Made by a program: the position numbers and the translations under genes
The notes under the pieces: model-generated
Database searches by the model: none
Seen by the model: the letters and a program-made list of their open reading frames with translations, nothing else
What the model was told of the DNA's origin: nothing
Part shown: positions 34,948 through 46,216 of the stretch, piece by piece
How the letters are laid out: every line of letters begins with the position of its first letter
Numbering within the stretch: position 1 is the first letter of the stretch
Assembly: GCA_958430865.1 (NCBI GenBank)
Contig: CAUDNR010003090.1
Coordinates: 1-64,000 of the forward strand
Reading direction: 5' to 3'
DNA from: Entrophospora sp. SA101
Lineage: Eukaryota > Glomeromycota > Glomeromycetes > Entrophosporales > Entrophosporaceae
DNA length: 64,000 nt

Positions 34948-35506
34948 ATGGACAAAAAAAATAAAAATAAAGCAACGTCATCCAAACAAAGTTCTAATTC
35001 TTATAATTTATATGATGAGGCATCATTACCATTGCCATTGCCAGAACCAGTAAGTAATTCAAAAGCACAAGCTTATTATTAATGAAAAGAATTGTACTAT
35101 TATCGAAATATTACTCTACCAATAATTAGTGTCAGTTTAATTTTCTCTTGAACCTCAGTATTTAACGGAGTTAGTTGTTAAAGAATACCGACATTTAATT
35201 TTGTATTGTAATATAAAATTATTATTATGTAGAATTTTCTAGAATCAATAAGTCATTACGCTGGCTTTTATTATTCAAAAAATAATGAAATACCAGGAAT
35301 CTATGAACAAATGGACGAGTCAGCTTTGTTGACAATAGGTAAGTTTGTAAATTATGATAATAAAAATATATTGATATTATTATTAATATTAATAATATAC
35401 TGCTGTAAATTTTTTAGGTATATTGTTACAAGAATATACTAAAAAATTGATTATGGATAAAAAGATATTGATAGATAAGAAAAAGAGAATAATAAACAAA
35501 ATTTGA
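34948..35506 (+). CDS. Small unnamed protein, 98 aa, 3 exons
   Basis: The proposed CDS is join(34948..35049, 35233..35338, 35418..35506). All three junctions are GT-AG with matching phases, which argues for a real gene. The protein starts MDKKNKNKATSSKQSSNSYN with a basic, disordered N-terminus, then SLPLPLPEP, then NFLESISHYAGFYYSK and EQMDESALLTIG, then ILLQEYTKKLIMDKK and a Lys-rich end. The segment ESALLTIGILLQEYT forms one amphipathic helix and recalls small fungal RNA polymerase I-associated factors such as Rrn10, but this is a guess from one motif. Confidence 0.6.
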
Positions 35507-36690
35507 TAATATTTAAATAATTAATAATGTTATTATTATGATGGTGATTACAAAATCATTTTATGACCCATTTTTGTTATTAACAAAGAAATTCTCTATT
35601 TCATTAACTCAAAAAAATAAAAAAATAATTTTATCATGAAACAAATCTAAATACTCTTTAAATGATCACTATTATAATTCAAATGGGAAAGCAAAATTGA
35701 ATATTTTTTGGAATAATGTAAAGCATATAATTTTCTAAAAAGATTTGCTGAAAGTGCAGGAAATGATTTTATTGAAACAACAAAAATTACTGGAAGAAGA
35801 TCTGAATAATGGATCCCTAAAGCACATCTACAGAAGAATTTAAGAAATTGATAGATATATTTATTATTTACTTATTATTATTATCATTTATAGATTTTGA
35901 ATGAAGGAAACTTGTGAGTTTATAATGTGTGTGTAATTGGAAAATTTGCACATTATACAAGAGTTAAAACCATAATCATCACAATCTTGTGTAAAACACA
36001 CATACACTCACATGCTGGGATCTACTTTAGATGATATTATTTAACCTTTTTGAAATAAAATATATGTTCTTTTCTCTAAACCACCATTCCAAGATTCAAC
36101 GTCATTTTTTTCACTTTTTCATTTCATTATAATCATCCTCATCCTCCTTATCATCAGTACACTTGATAATAGATTTCCTGATAAATTTTCTTGGAGCATC
36201 AATTTTTTTGCCATTGCATTTTTATATGCTTTTCTTATAGTTTTCTCTTACACATATCCAATTTGATTATTAATTTAGATCATATATTAATATGAAAATC
36301 TGTCATAAATAAGAACCCCAACTGTGTTCATAAAATCACTAGAAGATACAATTGACAGAACTTCAGAGGAAATAGCCTTTCTTTTTTAACAAGAACTAAA
36401 CAAATATATTACTTTACAAAAGAACGTGTTTTAGGGTCAAAGTCAATAAAACTTTAGTAAGTCCAGTGCAAAGAAAAATTAGTGATGGAACACTTGAAAA
36501 GGACAAGGTACAGGCAAAATTTGCAGATCCCTGTTCCATCATCTTTGATTACACCGATTTTGTTGTTTTTTTAAAAAAAAATTAATGTGTTCAATTTTGT
36601 GTGACTTATTTTTTAACAACAATGAAATATCAAGGTTATGTTGGTAAGTGTTGTCAAGAGAAATCAGCTTATGATTTAAATATTTCTTTT
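35507..36690. other. Intergenic; no gene seen
   Basis: This is AT-rich sequence with no supported frame. Confidence 0.3.
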
Positions 36691-36699
36691 AGATTCTAA

Positions 36700-36970
36700 T
36701 AAATTCTCTCAGTGCTAGTTTCCTACTTAAAACAACAAAAAGGCTGTTTGTATTACGAGTTTATAAATACCCATTGTGATGTAATAGTTGCTTCATATCC
36801 ATTTCCAGATGATTGGTGGGGCCTTGATGGAATATGGTATAAATGATTTTTGAAAGAATTAAAAGAAATTTATAAAGATAACTTTTCAGCTGTGAAAAAA
36901 AGATTTAGTATTTTTTATTTAGCTGAAGAGCACTTCTGGTCAGGTCCTGCCTGGGTTCCACCATTGTGAC
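36700..36970 (+). pseudogene. Coding remnant of unknown family
   Basis: The plus frame reads LVSYLKQQKGCLYYEFINTH, then CDVIVASYPFPDDWWGLDGI, a stop, and then FLKELKEIYKDNFSAVKKRF with EEHFWSGPAWVPP. The Trp/Pro-rich content and the internal stop suggest a decayed exon. It may belong with the piece at 37403-37789. Confidence 0.3.
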
Positions 36971-37384
36971 TAGATTTTCTTGTTTGTATTTAATAATAAG
37001 ATTGGATCATTATTTATAATTTTACATTTGAGTTTCCTTGTAGAATGATGATGAATGAAATAGGCTTGATTTTCAATGTTATTTGGGAAGAAATATTGGA
37101 AGAAAGAAAAAAAGTAAGAAATTACAAAATACTTATATTACACAAAAATGTGATATAATTATACAATCATTCTCTTATATAGTAAAAAGATTAAATAAAA
37201 GTTTGGAATTGCTCAAAAGTGGTAAGTTAAGCATATTTTTTTGTTTTTTGTGGTTTTAACCTTTCAAACTTTTTTATATTTTATCTGCACAAGGGGGAAT
37301 CTTTTTGTTCATTAAGCAAATCAATAAAACACACTAAGGGCAAAGATGTTATGTTAGATTTTTGACTCATATGGTATAGACCTG

Positions 37385-37789
37385 GGGGAATGGGAGTTTG
37401 CTGTGAAAACTACACCAGATAAAGTTATTAAAGATTGTTGTCATTCATCAATAATAAATCAATCAATTATGAATGGATTGCTTCGTCTTAATTTAACAAA
37501 TGAACAAGCAAGTCAAATAAAAATTCCTTTTGTACAAATTGCTGGAACCAATGTTCAGATGCTATTAGAAGTGTTGCTCAATGGATTTTATTTAATGGTG
37601 CCTAGTCCAAAATTTCAGATCCCAACTAAAATAGATCAAATAGTCAAGTTAAGGCAAACTGTAAGGATTGTTCAACATGTTATGGTAAGAATCATTATTT
37701 TTTATTACCTTTTTTTTGTCATCAAGAATATCCCAATTCAACTATTTGCACAGAGTATGTATGACGAAACAAAACGCATTAGTAAATAG
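37385..37789 (+). pseudogene. Possible remnant of an unnamed fungal protein family
   Basis: The frame contains MKTTPDKVIKDCCHSSIINQ, then SQIKIPFVQIAGTNVQMLLE, then VLLNGFYLMVPSPKFQIPTK and VKLRQTVRIVQHV, followed by low-complexity hydrophobic sequence. A GTAAGA donor after HVM (about 37685) would end the exon before the hydrophobic part; MYDETKRISK reappears after a possible acceptor near 37754, giving QHVMYDETKRISK in frame. The IPFVQIAGTN...GFYL block looks conserved, but I cannot name the family. Upstream exons are unclear. Confidence 0.35.
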
Positions 37790-37799
37790 TCTAGCAGTT

Positions 37800-38665
37800 G
37801 GATGTCATGAATTTGACGAAGTTTTCAATAACCCTCTTACAAATGTTCATTCCAAGTCACATTACATTAACAAACCATGGTGGACCTAATGCGATTTATA
37901 TTTACTTAATTATGTTTCAGAAGAAATCAAATCATTTGTGTATATTATATTATAACAGAAAGAACGAATGAGATGAGTTAGATAACCAATTTTTGAGGTG
38001 AAGGAATTGGGGAAGATTTAATTAACATATATGGATAATTAGAATGACAAATTGGCTTACAAAATAAAAAGAATTATATATAAAGCATACACAAGTATTT
38101 GGCATTCATTACTCGTTTGTATAGTAATAATAATAAATTTACGTTTTAAAAGCTAAAAAATTTATGCAAAGGCAATTTTTATTAATTAAATTATTCAAAA
38201 ATAAAAATTTAATTTTCTAAAATTAATTCTGTAATAATATCTTTGGTACTGTTGTGCATGAAAATGAAATTTCAGCCATTTCTAAAAGACTAAGATACCA
38301 ATAGCACCCACAACTAGTGGATATGAGAGGCTTGTACCAGATAATTCACATTGTATGAGGCCAAGGAAAAATGAAGGAATATCTTTACCAGGAGCACGCG
38401 CATCAATGTAAGGTCCAAAATTTGAGAAATCAGTAATTGGTTATAAATTTGCTAACGGTAATATACAAAATGTTACTTTGTAAAAAGTGCTTTCCCCGTA
38501 TATATTTCGTATCAAAAATGCGTTTTGCTAATGCATCTCGTATCAAAAATACGTTTCCCCGTATCTAATCATTCCGCATATACTCAGTACATAATTTTTT
38601 ATATGCTGCATATGTTTGTCGAAATGAAGTTTGACTGTCTGTATACTCGCCTTACTCTAGTTATA
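37800..38665. other. Intergenic with short internal repeats
   Basis: No gene is supported. Near 38500-38570 a short motif, CGTATCAAAAATGCGTTT / CGTATCAAAAATACGTTT, is repeated twice with CCCCGTAT blocks around it. Confidence 0.3.
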
Positions 38666-39575
38666 TAGTGCAAGACACCTAGTCCCACAATTTTTTATTG
38701 TCCTTGTAGATCCTTCTCTAACTCCAAAAATGGAAATGTAACACCAAAAAAATAAGCCGTAATTTTGAAGCTAAGACCTTTCTCTACAAAGTTACGATTT
38801 CATTTTGTTGATATGTCACAGCATTGCGCAGTTAGAAGGGCTCAAAGTTGCACAAGTTTACAATGTTCATGATGAAATTGGCCGCTAATATCGTTACTAA
38901 ATTTAGACTAGCCTGTAAAAATCATTTCTAAATTTGGTAGTCACAAAAATATGAATTATTCTTTTGAATAGTTGGATGCGAAATATCCAAGCATCCTTTT
39001 GCACAATGATGTAATTTTTCATAAAATAGTCTATTTTGTGGCCAAATAGTGCATTGATTGAGTAGTCTAATAAATTACTACAAAAACATATAAATAGACC
39101 AAAAATTGCAATGGTTGAGCAAGTAGTGCCAAATGGTATCTGTGATTTGATTTTTACAATGTGAATAAAGATATGTACATATTATTTATTAGATAATTAG
39201 ATAGATAGTATAAGCATGTAACAATAATACACTAGTTATATCAGAAAAAAGGAAAGATGAGAGATGACAATTAATCTTTTTAATATGAAAAATGTATGGT
39301 GTCAAAAAATTCTTTGAGGGCAAAGCTCTCAAAGAATGCTCTCCGCAGGAGCATTGGCTTCTTCACATGAAGGAAATTTTTTTTTTAGCAATGTTATAAC
39401 ATTATATATATATTAATATATAAATATTTTTTTTTAATTTGTATCACCATTAAAGGTCACGTGACATAAAATTTTATTGCATTTTTGAGCACAACTTACA
39501 ATTCTGAGCTTTGAAGATTTTTCCCAAAATTGGCCACGAGGCGCAGCAAGTTGCGGGACTAGGTGACTTGCACCA
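38666..39575 (-). mobile_element. 0.91-kb TA-flanked TIR element, non-autonomous
   Basis: The left end TAGTGCAAGACACCTAGTCC and the right end (reverse complement TGGTGCAAGTCACCTAGTCC) form imperfect TIRs, with TA on both sides (38664-38665 and 39576-39577). Each end continues into sequence matching one end of the 7.3-kb element at 43014-50335: the left end matches that element's right end and the right end its left end, so this copy is inverted and internally deleted. It contains no transposase. The interior includes dispersed repeat units (39040-39110) and the hairpin cluster at 39309-39373. Confidence 0.65.
39309..39373 (+). repeat. GC-rich cluster of three hairpins (copy 1)
   Basis: Stem 1 pairs ATTCTTTGAG with CTCAAAGAAT (10 bp) around the loop GGCAAAGCT. 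Stem 2 is GCTC/GAGC or CTCC/GGAG around CCGCA. Stem 3 pairs CTTCA with TGAAG around CA. The cluster sits in a 250-bp block (about 39120-39390) homologous to 43430-43692, where stems differ by paired changes while loop 1 is kept. A T-rich run follows. Confidence 0.65.
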
Positions 39576-39750
39576 TACTTTTAAAATAAAATTTAAAACC
39601 CCGGTTTGACTCGAATCGTTTTGTTCGAAGCCTTAATCACAAATCATTTGAATAAGAAATTGTATCATTACTATTACAAATAGAAGAAGAACTCTGCGTG
39701 TTAGCATCATTTACATTGCAGTCATTTGTGCTTAAATTAGTCACTTGGTG
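39576..39750. other. Short spacer, no gene seen
   Basis: Sequence between the TIR element and the kinase-B flank; nothing recognised. Confidence 0.3.
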
Positions 39751-41086
39751 ATGATGTTGTTTGACGAAATGCTACCAAAGTTGTAAAACCATTACGTCAA
39801 AGTCGCTGCCATTAAGTCAAAAATGACGCAAGTAAAATTGCTTTAAAAAGTTAATAAAATATAAAAGCTCACAAAAAAACTTATAAATATGTACTCCGAG
39901 GTCTTTTTTTCTTGTGTGTCCCAATCTCTACTTTTTTTTTTCAAGGCGCTAAGTTTTTCTTTTGCTGAATACAAAAAAATTCAATTCCCACACGCTCATT
40001 TACCAACTAAACTCGGGTAGATAAAATCATGTTTCAGGGTCAACTAATTTTAGTGTATAATTATTAGCTTCTTATCTTTATTGTAGTGATCAATAAAATT
40101 TCATTAAGGATAACTTAAGGCCTTCGCTTGAAAAAGCATAACTTCGGATCCTCGCAGAGGAAAATAATACATTCTAATAAAACAAATTCTGTGATAGAAT
40201 CATTATTTTCATTAAATAAACTTAAATGTTAATAATCTTTTAAAAATAAAATAAAACCAAAAACATTGTCTTTATTTTCTTTGTTTAAAACACTTTAATA
40301 AAAGCAACAAGTGTAGTTAGTACCTTGATAAAAGGCAACAATCGTAGAGCTTTGGTAAAAAGCCACGTTTATTTGCTTTAGTGAGCAAGCAAGTGAGGTT
40401 ATGACTAACATTGGTTAACTAGTGAGTGCTGACAACAATTAGTAACATAATTTGCTTTAGTGAGTAAGCAAAGGTTAATCGGAAAATACTGGTAGTCGTG
40501 AACGTAAGGTTGCTAAACAAGCTACTTAAATTGTTTTGCAAGTAAACCAAAGCGAGTTTGCAATCGGCCAATAAATGTAAGCAAGGGCAAGAGGCTGAAA
40601 CAAATCGATCACAAGTGAATAAAGGAACTTTATACCATTGCAAAAGGACCATATTTATTTATTTACAGTTATCAAATGTGCCCACAGATTCGTCTAGATG
40701 CAAGAAAGTGGAAACCAAATTCGTAAACTAATTAATTGACAAGCGAATTATTTTCAATTAATTGACAAAAGTAGCCCAAAAGTTAAACCATAATTGTTAA
40801 TTAATCGAAATGATACCTCGCAATATCACCATTTAACAAGAATCAAAAAGTTTATTCAAAACATTGTTACAAGATAAGAAATAAAATAAGGATAAAATAA
40901 AAAGATAAATAAAAAGATAATAATAAATTATAATGGGATTAAATTAGCTATTCATCGCATCTTTGTTTTATCATTGTTACTAGAACCTAATGTTGATTAA
41001 TTAATTAATTAATGTTGTTAGTAATAATTAATGGATAGTAATTTCCAATTAATTAATATGAAAATTTTATTCACCTTTGTTAACAT
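39751..41086 (-). repeat. 3' flank of kinase pseudogene B
   Basis: This is the reverse complement of the kinase A flank (4050-5255), with blocks in the same order: the TAAT run near 41000, the CAATATCACCATTTAACAAG block near 40831, the TTGTTTTGCAAGTAAACCAA block near 40530, and the TTACGTCAAAGTCGCTGCC block near 39792. It is not coding. It shows that the duplication which made kinase B carried more than 1.2 kb of downstream DNA. Confidence 0.6.
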
Positions 41087-42609
41087 TTAGAAAAAAGAGT
41101 TACAATCAAGATTATTTAACGAACTATTACTTGTATAAATTTTCAAGCTTTTAGATTTAGCAATCTCTCCATCTAATATTCTACTTTTATGATATGCATC
41201 TGGGTGTGATTTATGTGCTTGTTGCGAAGTACTACTACCACTACTAGTAGTATTATTACCATTATCATCATTATTATTTTTAATAATTTCATCACGTTTG
41301 TTTTTAGCAAAATCAAACAGCTCTCTACTAGTTGGTCTTTTTGATGGACTACATCCCAACACCTCTGCATCATTTGCGCATAATCATCAGGCATTCCAGG
41401 TAGTATTGGTGGTCGTAAACCTTCACATATATCAAAAATCAAACGATGATTGTGAGCTCTATCATCAAATGGTGGATGTCCTGCAAATATTTCCCACATT
41501 AACATTCCAACACTATAGATATCAGTTTCTTTGGTGTTCTTTGTATTAATTTTGCCTCTAAGTAGCTCGGGTGCAACATATGATACAATTCCATAAACTT
41601 TATTTGATGATTCATCATCAACTGGCCCACATAAACCTAAATCTGTAATATAACAACAACCTCCTTGCACAAGCATATTACCACTATGTAAATCACAATG
41701 GATTAAATCTTTCCGATGTATCTGATCTAATGCACCACATAAATATTTAAAGATTGTAATTCTGTCTTTTAATGTTAAATTTAAATGATTGTTTTGCAAA
41801 TAATCCCTTAAATTTCCCTCTTGAGCATAAACTAAAACTATTGCATAATTTCCATTATCTGGAAATTTAGTTATACCATAGCAATCAACAATCAAACCCG
41901 ATTTAATTTTACAATAATTTATTGCCTGAAATAAATATAAAATCAATTAGTATTATATAATACAGTATTGTTTATTTGTCCAAATGACAACTACCAACCT
42001 CATCAAAAAAGCCTTTTCCTGGATTACTTGAATCATTTAGACTTTTTAATACTACATAATGTGCTCCTAAATAACTAAATTCCTTTTTATTTTCGTCATA
42101 ATCAACAATAGTTCCTCTTGTCCATGTGGCAGTAAAAATCAAACTAAATCCACCTTCTGTCAACTTTGTCACTTTTTTAAATTGCTCAAAAGGTATCCAT
42201 TCTAATATATGAGTTGGCAGAGATGATTTCATTTGACATTGTTGAATAAAGTTATCAATTATGTTATTTCCAGATGTCCAAGTGGTGAAAAGACTCTGTA
42301 ATTGTAAACTGATACAACCTTCACAGAACCTATCAGAGTATCTTGTCAATTTACATTTGTTACATTCTTTTGGTTTGCCTAATTTATATGTTACATCTTT
42401 TAATTCAAACTCATAAATAAAACTTTCTTTAAATATTCTTTTTCACTTTCAGAAAGCTCCTTGTTTTTTTTGACTAATGAAAAATAATAATCTTTCCTAT
42501 TTTCTCTATCACAATTAGTAGTAGCATCATTACGCATTCCAGTATTAATTTTATATATGAGTTTCATTCTTTCTGGTGGTATTAATGATAATAAGTAATT
42601 ATATGACAT
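41087..42609 (-). pseudogene. TKL-type kinase pseudogene B
   Basis: This is a paralogue of kinase A on the minus strand, starting MSYNYLLSLIPPER at 42609. Two one-base deletions break it. Near 42425 (after KEYLKK) the frame shifts away from the CxxC segment, which reappears with MTRYSDRFCEGC at 42349. Near 41352 the WDVDPSKRP block is shifted, so the domain frame ends in VHQKDQLVES while the tail lies in another frame to 41087. Catalytic elements are still readable: VVLKSL, HCDLHSGN, DLG, VAPELL. The intron (acceptor TTTCAG near 41934) matches kinase A. The glycine loop here is EGGFSLIF, closer to consensus than in kinase A. An N-terminally short protein without the tail remains formally possible. 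Confidence 0.75.
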
Positions 42610-43013
42610 TATAAAAAAATATATTTGACTTTCTGTTTTAATGAAGTTTTTTTTTATCGAGTATAACAGTTACTTTTTCTTTGCGGAGAATTGAATAGTG
42701 TAAACAAACAATTCTCATTAAAATTGATAATCATTTATTACTGTCATAATAGTATGCACTAAGAATTTTAGCATTCTTTTTTTTTCTTTGTTTGCTATTA
42801 AGACTTCAAAATTAAACTTACAAAAGTCGCTCTACATAAAATGAAAAAATCGAATTGTTTTTGACTTTGAAGTTAACTATGCGTAATATTAATACGCAAT
42901 AATAAAAGAATAGTAAAAGAAGAGACATTTTTATTTTGAAAAAGAATATGAATACACGGAAAAAACCCAAGTAATTTCATAATAACAATATATGAGTAAA
43001 ATTTCAAGTTATA
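42610..43013. other. Intergenic; no gene seen
   Basis: Upstream region of kinase B; AT-rich, with nothing recognised. Its promoter block shows little likeness to those of kinases A and C. Confidence 0.3.
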
Positions 43014-43629
43014 TAGTGCAGGACACCTAGTCCCACAACTTACTGCGCCACGACGACAGATTTGGGAAAAAATTCCTAATCAAAAATGCAATAAAAATGG
43101 AGCGATCACGTGCTTTCAGAAAGTTAAAAGGACCGTGACCACAGACGATCATTCCATAAATGGGAAAAATCAGCAATAATAATAATAATATAATGTTAAC
43201 GGGAATATTTATTTAATGATTGGAGTTGTTTACATAATTAAAGAGTTGTTACAAAAGGAAATTATTCATGAGTTTAATAAATTTAATATTAAAGATTAAA
43301 AGCATAATCCCATTTGAGAATTAGAGATGGAAAACTTCAATAATGTTCTTTGCCTTTCTTGATGGATGCATATATTAAAATGAATATTTAATGAATAATA
43401 AAAAAGTTAAAAGTTGCAAGGGTTTTGCAGTAGTGCCAAAATGGTATATGTGATTTGATTTTTACAATATAATAAAGATATACACATATTTATATGATTT
43501 TATTAATTGGATAATATATATATAAGCATGTAACAAGAATACACCAATTATAATACAAAGAGATGATATAATTATTCATTTTTTTAAAGCATCATTGAGC
43601 TTAACGAAAAATGCATGGTCCTGGGAATT

Positions 43630-43692
43630 CTGAAGAGGGCGAAGCTCTCTTCAGGCCCTCCGCAGGAGCGTTAGCTTCCTCACGTGAGGAAG
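43630..43692 (+). repeat. GC-rich cluster of three hairpins (copy 2)
   Basis: Stem 1 pairs CTGAAGAG (43630-43637) with CTCTTCAG (43647-43654) around the loop GGCGAAGCT. Stem 2 is CTCC/GGAG around GCA. Stem 3 is the perfect 18-bp palindrome CTTCCTCACGTGAGGAAG (43675-43692). A run of about 26 A follows directly. Compared with the copy at 39309-39373 the stems differ by paired substitutions. Confidence 0.7.
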
Positions 43693-43723
<31 letters not shown>

Positions 43724-43764
43724 AATTCATATAAAATTTATATTAAAGACCATGCTATCAACAC

Positions 43765-43884
43765 TAAAGATTAGTGCTGTAAATTATGATGATGGCAGTG
43801 ATTATATTTACGGCATATAAAAAGTGGTTGCAATTACCTTTGCAACCATACTTTTCCTTTTTTGGATTATGGCACTAGTCTTGA
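43765..43884. mobile_element. 120-bp hAT-like MITE (copy 1)
   Basis: Flanked by the 8-bp direct repeat ATCAACAC (43757-43764 and 43885-43892). The ends TAAAGATTAGTGCTGTAA and, in reverse complement, TCAAGACTAGTGCCATAA match at 14 of 18. It aligns along its length with the MITE at 53766-53885, which is also exactly 120 bp, sharing for example CATATAAAAA and TTTCCTTTTTTGGATT-like blocks. Confidence 0.8.
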
Positions 43885-44179
43885 ATCAACACATCAAACA
43901 CTGGTATAATAATAATATATAAAATAATAATGAACAAAAATATTTTACATGAGATATTTTATTTAAGAATTAAGTTGAATTTTATATTTTTATTATTATT
44001 ATTTAAAAGATTTATATACATGTTAACAAATACATTTTCGATTTTTACAATTAAAGATTTACAAAAAGAAAATAGAATTAAAATTGATAATTTAATAAAT
44101 GTAATAAATATTCTTTATTTAATAATAATGATAATAGTATGTAAGAATTTTATGAACAGATAATAAATATTTATTTAAT

Positions 44180-44360
44180 TTACATCTTGTAATAAATTCT
44201 CTGATTTTTTAATCTTTTGTAATAAGAGGACAAATTCAACATTGATATTATTAAATATCTATTTGAATTGTGCCTCTTCAATTACAATGAAGTAAAAGAG
44301 CCACTCTACTGCCTTCCGGTTCAACACTTCCTCCAACCAGTCTCCAATCTAATAAACATA
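44180..44360 (-). pseudogene. Exon remnant of unknown family
   Basis: After a TTATTAG acceptor near 44351 the minus frame reads IGDWLEEVLNRKAVEW, then LFYFIVIEEAQFK and a stop. A second frame continues NVEFVLLLQKIKKSENLLQD. The two halves look like one helical protein with a frameshift. No family was recognised and no upstream exons were found. Confidence 0.3.
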
Positions 44361-45668
44361 TATATATATACATAAAATACATAGAAGAAAAAATTAGTAA
44401 CAAAGGAATGGTTTCATGCAAGATTGATGATAAATTACAATATTTATATAAAACGCGAATTTTATAACTACATTAACAGGATAAAAATAGAGTTACTAAA
44501 ATGGAAACCCTTACTAAACCAGTTTTAAAGCAAGTAATTAATTCCCTTTGTATAAATAATAAATAATTGATATCCAAATACATATAATCAAACGTGTATA
44601 AATTTTTTTGTTAAAAATTCATATTTACATCTTTGAATTAATTTTATTAAAGAAGCAATCAGTTGTTTTAAAGTACTTGATGATATAGAATTGCCCCTAT
44701 TGACAACAAAGAAAGATTCATATATAGTTAGCCAAAAATAATTGCCGCAAATAAAGTTTTTTATGCTTGCTAAAAAGCCACAAATATCATAAGCAAAATA
44801 TACTTAAAAAATTTATCTTAACTTTAAATGTAGACAAAATAAAAAAAAGGAATTAATCCACGTTTTTTTAAATTGATGATCTTGTTAATCTTATGATATA
44901 TAAAAGAAATCATCCTTGATTTTTTTTTATCAAAATATTGTTGAAAAAAACACCAACGTGAGTTGATTTTCATTCTTAAAAAAATTCAAAATTCAGTAAT
45001 GGAGTTGGTAGAATTGTTACTGACTGCCCATACCTTCTCGAGCTTCCTGATATCATGGAAGATTATAAACTCAGGGGGGGGGTGGAGTGACCCAACTCAT
45101 TGAAAATTGATTCACTTAGTCATTTTACCTAATGGCTAACCCTCCACTTTTTTTTTTTTTTAGATGCCAAGAAGAATTAGAACTCGCAGAAACAAGCATA
45201 AAAGGATATTAAAGTAAATATAATAATAATAATTATTATTATTTGTTTTATTTAATTTCAATGTACTAATTTTTCCTTATCAATTTAGACGATATATCCT
45301 TTTTTTTATCCAATTCATTAATTTAATAGTTGTTCTTTTTTTTTTATACCATATACTTTATTCTATCTTTTATCCAAAATCAATTAAACCAAATTCCGTT
45401 AATTCCGTTAATTTGAAACCCCCACTAAAACCATTCACTTTTATAACAATACAAAAAAAATGTAAATTACGTAAAAATAATAAAATTAAAAATGAAGATT
45501 TATATTAGATCTTTGGATAGATCAAGTAACAAATGATAATTGTATCTTGTCTGTATATATTGTTATGACAAAAGCTAAAGTCTTTGCCAACTATTTTTGC
45601 GCAAGAGAATGAATGTGTGACGGGAGAAAAAAAATTCGTGTTCAAATTTACAAATTAATTCCAATAAA
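44361..45668. other. Intergenic part of the large element
   Basis: No supported gene. It holds a run of nine G at 45074-45082 (unusual in this AT-rich DNA) and a tiny basic frame MPRRIRTRRNKHKRILK at about 45163-45216, too short to judge. Confidence 0.25.
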
Positions 45669-45875
45669 ATATGATATTAATCTTGTTAATCCATCAAGCC
45701 TGCCTATACAACTGATAAACATTCATTAGCATGTTGATTTGTAAGCTTCATAGATCTTGTTAATTCCATCAAACCCACCTATACAACTATTGAATAATTG
45801 ATAAATGTTCATCAGTAAGAAATATCTTTATCAATTATATTCAATAAGCGTGATGGAAGCATTAAAGATAAGATA
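45669..45875 (-). repeat. Left arm of an inverted repeat pair around the transposase
   Basis: This holds two units with CATAGATCTTGTTAATTCCATC-like sequence, CCTATACAACT and GATAAACATTCAT, then TCAATAAGCG and AGCATTAAAGATAAGATA. It is the reverse complement of 49765-50000 in the same order, so the pair brackets the transposase gene. A relative sits at 15510-15690. Confidence 0.55.
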
Positions 45876-46216
45876 TGAATATTTGAATAATAACAATAGG
45901 TAATTATCATTAATAAACCAGTTTTTCTATCTAATTTTAGCCATTAAACTAAAAAACTATTTTATATATATATATTAAAAAGAAAATTATTTATTGATAG
46001 AGAAATCTAAGGATTCCGAATATGGTAGGTGGCCCACTCATAATGACTAGGCGTTTGGATCCATCTATTCAATGAGGACTGATAAGCTCTAATGTAAAAG
46101 GAATACACAGGTTAAAAAGAAATAAAAAAGGTATATATATAATATATAAATAAAGAAATCGAAAATTTTATTTTCAGAAAGTAAGAATTTTAAAGACAAA
46201 TAAATAAAATAAACAG

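Noticed and set aside
41173..41946. Kinase B as an intact short kinase
   Set aside because: Its C-terminal 30 residues are a frameshift product, and the real tail lies in another frame, so a pseudogene is the simpler reading.
43611..43820. Plus frame over the hairpin cluster
   Set aside because: The frame is open only because of the A run (poly-Lys); the sequence is a structured repeat.
46010..46110. Possible tRNA-like segment with GGTAGGTGGCCC
   Set aside because: No cloverleaf could be drawn and no GGTTCRANNCC box is present. No tRNA or rRNA gene was found in the window.
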